This document shows, piece by piece, positions 58,738 through 64,000 of a DNA stretch of 64,000 nucleotides. Both the position numbers and the translations under genes were made by a program. The notes beneath the pieces are model-generated. The model was not told the DNA's origin, searched no databases, and saw nothing but the letters and a program-made list of their open reading frames with translations. The DNA is from Pectobacterium atrosepticum (GTDB lineage: Bacteria > Pseudomonadota > Gammaproteobacteria > Enterobacterales > Enterobacteriaceae). Location: positions 4,216,001 to 4,280,000 of the forward strand of contig CP036163.1 of NCBI GenBank assembly GCA_019056595.1. Direction: 5' to 3'. Position 1 is the first letter of the stretch, and each line of letters starts with the position of its first letter.

Positions 58738-58965
58738 ATGCTGGAATTACGCCCTAACTGTGAACACTGCGACTGTGATTTGCCGCCGGACGCCGAAACG
58801 TATATCTGCTCCTATGAGTGCACGTTCTGTCCTGACTGTGCGGATGCCGTATTTCACCACGCCTGCCCGAACTGCGGTGGTGGATTGGTCAAACGACCGG
58901 TGCGTCCGGTACGCTGTCTAGTGAACGATCCGGCTTCAACGATCCGTATTATCAAACCGCACTGA
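58738..58965 (+). CDS. DUF1272 zinc-ribbon-like protein
   Basis: A 75-residue protein of the DUF1272 family. Four cysteine pairs (CEHCDC, CSYEC, CPDCAD, CPNCGG) suggest binding of two zinc ions. Family function is unknown. The start ATG at 58738 has AGGA upstream and gives the typical MLELRPNCEHC beginning; the frame is open slightly further upstream. Confidence 0.85.
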   Translation: MLELRPNCEHCDCDLPPDAETYICSYECTFCPDCADAVFHHACPNCGGGLVKRPVRPVRCLVNDPASTIRIIKPH

Positions 58966-59133
58966 TAGGGCGAGGCTGTGAGGTTTTCCCCTCTGTCATT
59001 GCAAAAAATGGAACATCTCGTTCAGTAATTCCCGATTTCTCCTGTCAGTGCGCGGCGTATAGTGAGAATTAACCGTACTTTATGACGACTGTCGCCAGGT
59101 GTTGCGTTTGACGCATGCCTTCAGGAGAGAAAC

Positions 59134-59751
59134 GTGAATCAAGATTATGTTGTTGTTCAGCAACCCTCAGAAGCAAATCGGTTAATCCTGCTGTTTCATG
59201 GAGTAGGCGATACCGCCGCAGGCATGGCGCAGATTGGGCGCTATTTTGCCGCCGCATTACCGCAGGCGCTCGTGATCAGTATTGCCGGACCGTTCAGTAC
59301 TGGCTATGGCGACGGGCGGCAGTGGTTCTCTGTTCAGGGCGTCACGGAAGAGAATCGGTTATCTCGTATTGAAGCAAACTTGCCGCGTTTTGTTGATACC
59401 GTGCGTCACTGGCAGGAACAAAGTGGCATTAGCGCGGAACAAACCGTGCTGGTGGGGTTCTCGCAGGGGAGCATCATGTCGCTGGAGGCGTTGAAGTCTG
59501 AGTCCTCGCTGGCCGGGCACATTATTGCGTTCAGCGGCCGCTTTGCCGTTTTGCCAGAAAAAGCCTTTGCTGATGTTGCGGTGCATCTGATTCACGGTGA
59601 AGCAGATGGCGTCATTGTGGTTGGGCATGCTCATGCTGCCGCTCATCGCTTTCAGGAGCTGGGAACGTCGTTTACGTTGGATATCGCACCCGGTGTCGGG
59701 CACGGTATTGATGAACACATGCTGAAGCAGGCGCTGGTTTATCTGAAATAA
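59134..59751 (+). CDS. ypfH: Esterase YpfH
   Basis: Alpha/beta hydrolase of the carboxylesterase/phospholipase family. The nucleophile elbow is GFSQGSIMS, the oxyanion region is LLFHGVGDTAAGM, and the catalytic histidine is in GVGHGID. At 205 residues it is shorter than E. coli YpfH but conserved. In E. coli it adjoins tmcA, which here is 14 kb away, so it marks the right border of an inserted or retained block. Confidence 0.9.
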   Translation: MNQDYVVVQQPSEANRLILLFHGVGDTAAGMAQIGRYFAAALPQALVISIAGPFSTGYGDGRQWFSVQGVTEENRLSRIEANLPRFVDTVRHWQEQSGISAEQTVLVGFSQGSIMSLEALKSESSLAGHIIAFSGRFAVLPEKAFADVAVHLIHGEADGVIVVGHAHAAAHRFQELGTSFTLDIAPGVGHGIDEHMLKQALVYLK

Positions 59752-60024
59752 ACATACCTCATCAGATTATCTTATTGGTGATGTTTGATGTGGCAGTGTT
59801 CGTTATCATTACGTACGGTGTGCATAATGATTTTTCGGCGCTGCCTCTATTCAAATGAGAGCATATATTTTCTGGAATGAGATTTTATCCATATTAAAAA
59901 TAATATAATCCATATTTGGCTGTTAAATAATATAGACAATATTTTTATTTGTGTTGAGTGTTCAATATTTCCCTTCTTTTTTCGGATATAAGTAACACAT
60001 CCTTATGGAAAAAGAGGGTGTGCC

Positions 60025-61695
60025 ATGTTTAAGCGTATTAAAGTCATTACCATCCTTGTTATTTTATTGTTTGTATTAGGAATATCTCAGTTTTTAACCG
60101 GGGCGCTATCCGTTCGGGCATTGATAAACGATAGAGATAGTTTCCTTGTTTCTCAACGCTCTAACCAGAATGTGGCCGCCTTTACCGATGCCTGGATTAT
60201 GATGAATCAGACGCGCATCGCTATCGGATCTATTATACAAAACATGATGCTGGGGAATGCGGATAAAGAAGCCATGCAGGCGCTTTTACAGCAGGCCAAA
60301 TCACAACTGGTTGCCTCAGAGAGTAGTTATAAACACTATTTGTCTCTGCCTAATACACCTGGATTGGATGACGCGTTATCCAAAAAACTTGAGACGAGTT
60401 ATACCGCTTACGACAAGCTACTGAATGATATTGTGGATTCGCTTTCTGGTGGGTTGGCAGGGGCGGCGATGAAATTGAGTAGCGAGGCGACACCGTTTAA
60501 CGTGGCGATGCAGGATGCCTATATTACGTGGCGTGCGGCACAAAATCAGCTGTCAGATGATGGCTTACAGGAAAACCACGTCGCATTTGAAACGATGCTG
60601 TGGCTTTTGGGCGCACTGTCCGTGGTCGTCGTGCTGGTGATTATCCTCAGTTGGATCGGGTTGCAGCGTATTCTTTTGCACCCGCTGCGTACGCTCATGC
60701 GGCATATCAGCGCTATCGCCGAGGGTAATCTGACGCATCATATTGATACCGCAGGTCGTAATGAGATGAGCCAACTGGCGGCGGGGCTGCACGATATGCA
60801 GCAGTCATTAATCCGTACCGTGAGCCTAGTGCGTGACAGTTCCAACTCCATTCATTCCGGGGCCAGTGAAATTTCGGTAGGCAGCAACGATCTGTCTTCA
60901 CGTACCGAGCAACAGGCCGCATCGCTACAGGAAACAGCGGCCAGCATGGAGCAGCTAACCTCAACGGTGAAACAGAATTCAGACAACGCGCGTCAGGCTA
61001 CGCTGCTGGCAAAAAATGCGTCAGAAACGGCCAACAAAGGTGGCACTGTCGTCGATAATGTCGTGAAAACGATGAATGAGATCTCTGACAGTTCACAAAA
61101 GATCGCCCATATTACCAGCGTGATTGATGGCATTGCTTTCCAAACCAATATTCTGGCGTTGAATGCGGCGGTAGAAGCGGCGCGAGCGGGTGAGCAGGGG
61201 CGGGGCTTTGCCGTGGTGGCGGGTGAAGTGCGCACGCTGGCACAGCGCAGTGCGCAGGCTGCCAAAGAGATCAAATCGCTGATTGATGATTCGGTTAGTC
61301 GCGCCAATACTGGTTCTTTGCAGGTGAAAGACGCGGGCGATACGATGAAAGAAATCGTCAGCGCCGTGAGCCGAGTAACGGATATTATGGGCGAAATTGC
61401 GTCGGCATCGGATGAACAAAGCCGGGGGATCGATCAGGTCGGACAGGCGGTCAATGAAATGGACCGTGTTACGCAGCAAAACGCCTCGCTGGTTGAAGAG
61501 TCGGCTTCTGCCGCGGCAGCATTGGAAGAGCAGGCCAGATTTTTGCAGAATGCGGTTGAGGTGTTCAAAATTAATCAGGCGGTAGCGCAGGAACACCGCG
61601 CGGCGAGCGCATCTTCTCTTGCTGCATTACCGAAATCGCTTTTGCCCAAACCCACGTCCGCCGGATCATCAAATGCGAATTGGGAAACGTTTTAA
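60025..61695 (+). CDS. Methyl-accepting chemotaxis protein
   Basis: Tar/Tsr-type chemoreceptor of 556 residues. One membrane helix near residues 10-30 and a second near 192-213 bracket a periplasmic four-helix ligand domain. A HAMP domain follows, then the cytoplasmic signalling domain with the hairpin tip FQTNILALNAAVEAARAGEQ. The C-terminal pentapeptide NWETF binds CheR/CheB. The ligand is unknown. No clear flagellar sigma-28 promoter was found in the AT-rich 273 bp upstream. Confidence 0.94.
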   Translation: MFKRIKVITILVILLFVLGISQFLTGALSVRALINDRDSFLVSQRSNQNVAAFTDAWIMMNQTRIAIGSIIQNMMLGNADKEAMQALLQQAKSQLVASESSYKHYLSLPNTPGLDDALSKKLETSYTAYDKLLNDIVDSLSGGLAGAAMKLSSEATPFNVAMQDAYITWRAAQNQLSDDGLQENHVAFETMLWLLGALSVVVVLVIILSWIGLQRILLHPLRTLMRHISAIAEGNLTHHIDTAGRNEMSQLAAGLHDMQQSLIRTVSLVRDSSNSIHSGASEISVGSNDLSSRTEQQAASLQETAASMEQLTSTVKQNSDNARQATLLAKNASETANKGGTVVDNVVKTMNEISDSSQKIAHITSVIDGIAFQTNILALNAAVEAARAGEQGRGFAVVAGEVRTLAQRSAQAAKEIKSLIDDSVSRANTGSLQVKDAGDTMKEIVSAVSRVTDIMGEIASASDEQSRGIDQVGQAVNEMDRVTQQNASLVEESASAAAALEEQARFLQNAVEVFKINQAVAQEHRAASASSLAALPKSLLPKPTSAGSSNANWETF

Positions 61696-61742
61696 CCGAG
61701 GAATCGTGTTGCTGTTGAGCAAAACGTGTAGCATGAAGAAAG

Positions 61743-61775
61743 CAATGCAGGCCGTAATGGCCTGCATTGTCTTTT
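61743..61775. terminator. Terminator between chemoreceptor and atoB
   Basis: A perfect 11-bp stem (CAATGCAGGCC) with the loop GTAAT is followed by TCTTTT on the plus strand. It lies between converging genes and may work in both directions. Confidence 0.8.
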
Positions 61776-61793
61776 AACTGGCAACAACCCGCT

Positions 61794-62972
61794 TTAAACG
61801 CGTTCGACGATCATCGCGATACCTTGCCCACCGCCGATGCACAGCGTCGCCAATCCCAGCGTTTTGTTATAGCTGTGCAGCGCATGTACCAGCGTGACGA
61901 GAATACGCGCACCGCTCGCGCCGATAGGGTGGCCCAACGCAATCGCACCGCCGTTGACGTTCACTTTCTCTGGATCGAGATGAAGATCGCGCTGTACCGC
62001 TAGAAACTGTGCGGCAAAAGCTTCATTTGCTTCAATCAGGTCAATATCACCGATCGTCAGCCCAGCCTTGAGCAGTGCTTTCTGCGTCGCCGGAATCGGC
62101 CCCAGCCCCATCACTTCACTCGGTACTCCAGCAGACGCCCAACTGCGGATCCGCGCCAGCGGGGTAATACCCTGTTTTTTCGCTTCGGATTCACGCATTA
62201 ACACCAGCGTCGCGGCGGCATCGTTAATGCCGGACGCATTGCCTGCGGTGACGGTGCCGTTAGCGGAAAACGCCGGACGTAACGCGGCCAGCGATGCCAG
62301 CGTGGTGTCGGCGCGAGGGAATTCATCCCGATCGAAAATCCGCGTCTCTTTTTTGCTACGCAGTGACAGCGGGGTTATTTCGGCTTTGAAGCGGCCAGCC
62401 TCAATCGCGGCGACGGCTTTCTGCTGTGATGCCAGCGCCACCTGATCCTGTTCTTCTCGCGTGAGCTGGTAGCGCTCGGCGATATTTTCCGCCGTGGTAC
62501 CCATGTGGTAATCGTTAAACGCACACCACAGACCATCCTTAATCATGATGTCAACGAGCTTGCCGTCTCCCATGCGGTAACCGTGGCGCGCTTTTTCCAG
62601 CAGGTAAGGCGCGGCGCTCATGTTTTCCATCCCGCCGGTCACGCAGACCTGATTATCGCCGGACAGAATAGACTGTGCGCCCATCACAACGGCCTTCAGG
62701 CCGGAACCACACACCTTACTGATGGTGAGCGAGGGTGTTTCAAAAGGCAGCCCAGCAGCCTTGCTGGCCTGATGCGCGGGGTTTTGCCCCAGACCGGCTT
62801 GCAGCACGTTGCCGAGAATCACTTCATCAATCGCCAGCGTGTCCGGCAGCGTCGACAGGCAGTCACGGATGGTGGCAGATGCCATGTCGATAGCCGATGT
62901 GTTGGCCAGACTGCCTGCGAATTTACCAATCGCGGTGCGCTTGGCATTAACAATAACAATGGAGTCGTTCAT
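61794..62972 (-). CDS. atoB: Acetyl-CoA acetyltransferase (thiolase) AtoB
   Basis: Thiolase that splits acetoacetyl-CoA into two acetyl-CoA. The acyl-enzyme cysteine lies in [12 protein letters not shown] near residue 88, the catalytic histidine in [10 protein letters not shown], and the second cysteine in [11 protein letters not shown]. Its 392 residues match the family. It follows atoA by 11 bp in an atoDAB-type unit for short-chain fatty acid use. Confidence 0.94.
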   Translation of the reverse strand: MNDSIVIVNAKRTAIGKFAGSLANTSAIDMASATIRDCLSTLPDTLAIDEVILGNVLQAGLGQNPAHQASKAAGLPFETPSLTISKVCGSGLKAVVMGAQSILSGDNQVCVTGGMENMSAAPYLLEKARHGYRMGDGKLVDIMIKDGLWCAFNDYHMGTTAENIAERYQLTREEQDQVALASQQKAVAAIEAGRFKAEITPLSLRSKKETRIFDRDEFPRADTTLASLAALRPAFSANGTVTAGNASGINDAAATLVLMRESEAKKQGITPLARIRSWASAGVPSEVMGLGPIPATQKALLKAGLTIGDIDLIEANEAFAAQFLAVQRDLHLDPEKVNVNGGAIALGHPIGASGARILVTLVHALHSYNKTLGLATLCIGGGQGIAMIVERV

Positions 62973-62983
62973 GGTCGCCTCGA

Positions 62984-63631
62984 TTAATGAATGCTGAATG
63001 GTTTTACATCGGCGGACACGATGAAGTTCGCCTCGGTTTTTTGGCGTAGTTCGTCCACGGTGATATCAGGGCTGATTTCGGTCAGCACCATCTGCTGGTT
63101 GATAAAGTGAAAGACCGCCAGTTCGGTGACGACCATGCTGACTTTATTGGCGGCGGTCAGCGGGTAGGTACATTGATGCAACAGCTTCGCATCGCCATTT
63201 TTGGCGCAGTGTTCAAGGGCGATGATGACCTTCTTCGCGCCGACAACCAGATCCATCGCACCGCCCATGCCGGGCACCATTTTTCCCGGCACCATCCAGT
63301 TGGCGAGGTTGCCGTGTTCATCGACCTGCAAACCGCCCAGCACGCAGACATCGACATGGCCGCCGCGAATCAGCGCAAAGGAAAAGGCGCTGTCGAACAT
63401 TGCCGCACCCGGCACCATGCCGCATGCCTGACCTCCGGCGTTAACCAGATTGCCATCCGGTTCGGTAATCGCGCCGAGCCCCAAAAAGCCGTTCTCTGAT
63501 TGGAAGGTAACTTCGATGCCGTGCGGCACGTAATTCGCGACTTTGGTGGGTAAGCCAATCCCTAAATTCACCACGTCACCATTTTTCAGTTCCAGCGCGA
63601 CGCGGCGGGCGATTAATTCTTTCGCATCCAT
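62984..63631 (-). CDS. atoA: Acetate CoA-transferase beta subunit AtoA
   Basis: Beta subunit of acetoacetyl-CoA:acetate/3-oxoacid CoA-transferase. The catalytic glutamate lies in [11 protein letters not shown], and [19 protein letters not shown] is conserved. The start ATG at 63631 shares one base with the atoD stop and gives 215 residues; the upstream open frame belongs to the overlap with atoD. Confidence 0.93.
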   Translation of the reverse strand: MDAKELIARRVALELKNGDVVNLGIGLPTKVANYVPHGIEVTFQSENGFLGLGAITEPDGNLVNAGGQACGMVPGAAMFDSAFSFALIRGGHVDVCVLGGLQVDEHGNLANWMVPGKMVPGMGGAMDLVVGAKKVIIALEHCAKNGDAKLLHQCTYPLTAANKVSMVVTELAVFHFINQQMVLTEISPDITVDELRQKTEANFIVSADVKPFSIH

Positions 63632-64000
63632 TATTTCTCTCCCAAATAAAGGTGATCGACCAGCGCCGCTGGGGTGACAATACATTCCGGCGCAAGTTGG
63701 CCAACCGGAATAACCTGCTCGCATTGCGCCACGACTTTCTTCGCGGCAAGCGCAATAAGCGGGTTGAAATTACGGGCAGTGAGGTGATAAATAAGGTTTC
63801 CGCTGGTGTCGGCAATGCTGGCCTGTAATATGGCGAGATCTGCCTTAATTGGCAGTTCTAATAAATAGGTAATATCGTTAATTGTTATTTTTTGTTTGTT
63901 TTCTTCGACGATGGTGCCAACGCCGGTAGGTGTCAGAAAACCGCCTAAGCCCGCGCCGCCGCTGCGAATACGTTCCGCCAGCGTCCCTTGTGGCACCAGC
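63631..64000 (-). CDS. atoD: Acetate CoA-transferase alpha subunit AtoD (partial)
   Basis: C-terminal part of the alpha subunit; the frame runs off the right edge of the window, so the N-terminus is missing. The visible [21 protein letters not shown] and FLTPTGVGT segments and the C-terminal [19 protein letters not shown] are typical. It overlaps atoA by one base. Confidence 0.9.
   Translation of the reverse strand, partial: LVPQGTLAERIRSGGAGLGGFLTPTGVGTIVEENKQKITINDITYLLELPIKADLAILQASIADTSGNLIYHLTARNFNPLIALAAKKVVAQCEQVIPVGQLAPECIVTPAALVDHLYLGEK

Overview
The window reads as chromosomal DNA of a soft-rot enterobacterium, most likely Pectobacterium. The core genes (purNM, upp, uraA, hda, bepA, bcp, gcvR, dapA, bamC, purC, tmcA, ypfH) are close to their E. 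coli counterparts. The hydrogen-metabolism block matches what is known of Pectobacterium atrosepticum: a selenium-free formate hydrogenlyase-2 beside hydrogenase-2. No rRNA, tRNA, insertion sequence, CRISPR array or phage gene was recognised.

Bases 1-30717 form a nearly self-contained hydrogen block. It holds the uptake hydrogenase-2 operon hybOABCDE, a convergent maturation operon hypABCDE, and the divergent sigma-54 activator fhlA. The long leftward operon hyfABCDEFGHI-hycH-hycI follows (hydrogenase-4 plus its maturation factors). A rightward unit completes the block: hydN, a cysteine-type fdhF, hypF and a NiCoT-family nickel permease. The hyf and hydN units face apart, and each has a near-consensus sigma-54 promoter. 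HypA and HypC must serve both hydrogenases, because hybF and hybG are absent.

Bases 30934-44973 are housekeeping genes: purine and pyrimidine salvage or synthesis, replication control (hda, with a non-canonical CTG start), outer-membrane quality control (bepA, bamC), peroxide defence (bcp), lysine synthesis (dapA) and tRNA modification (tmcA). A palindromic intergenic repeat occurs in tandem before dapA and once, in the other orientation, in the upp leader.

Bases 45006 to about 58550 interrupt the tmcA-ypfH neighbourhood found in E. coli, and are the most interesting part. Leftward genes encode an ECF sigma/anti-sigma pair (FecI/FecR type), TonB-ExbB-ExbD, a TldE (PmbA)-like and a TldD-like protease, and a thioredoxin with a large unknown C-terminal region. 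Rightward genes encode a TonB-dependent receptor with an N-terminal signalling domain and an SbmA/YddA-like ABC transporter. A conserved motif of about 30 bp, at constant internal spacing and always pointing at the downstream gene, precedes three units: the protease/thioredoxin unit, the tonB-exbBD unit and the receptor/ABC unit. This suggests one regulon driven by the local sigma factor. I infer a surface-signalled system that imports a peptide-like ligand and processes it in the cytoplasm. The ligand is unknown.

The right end holds a small hypothetical gene, a truncated ATPase remnant, a DUF1272 protein, the esterase ypfH, a chemoreceptor, and the start of a short-chain fatty-acid operon (atoD-atoA-atoB) cut by the window edge.
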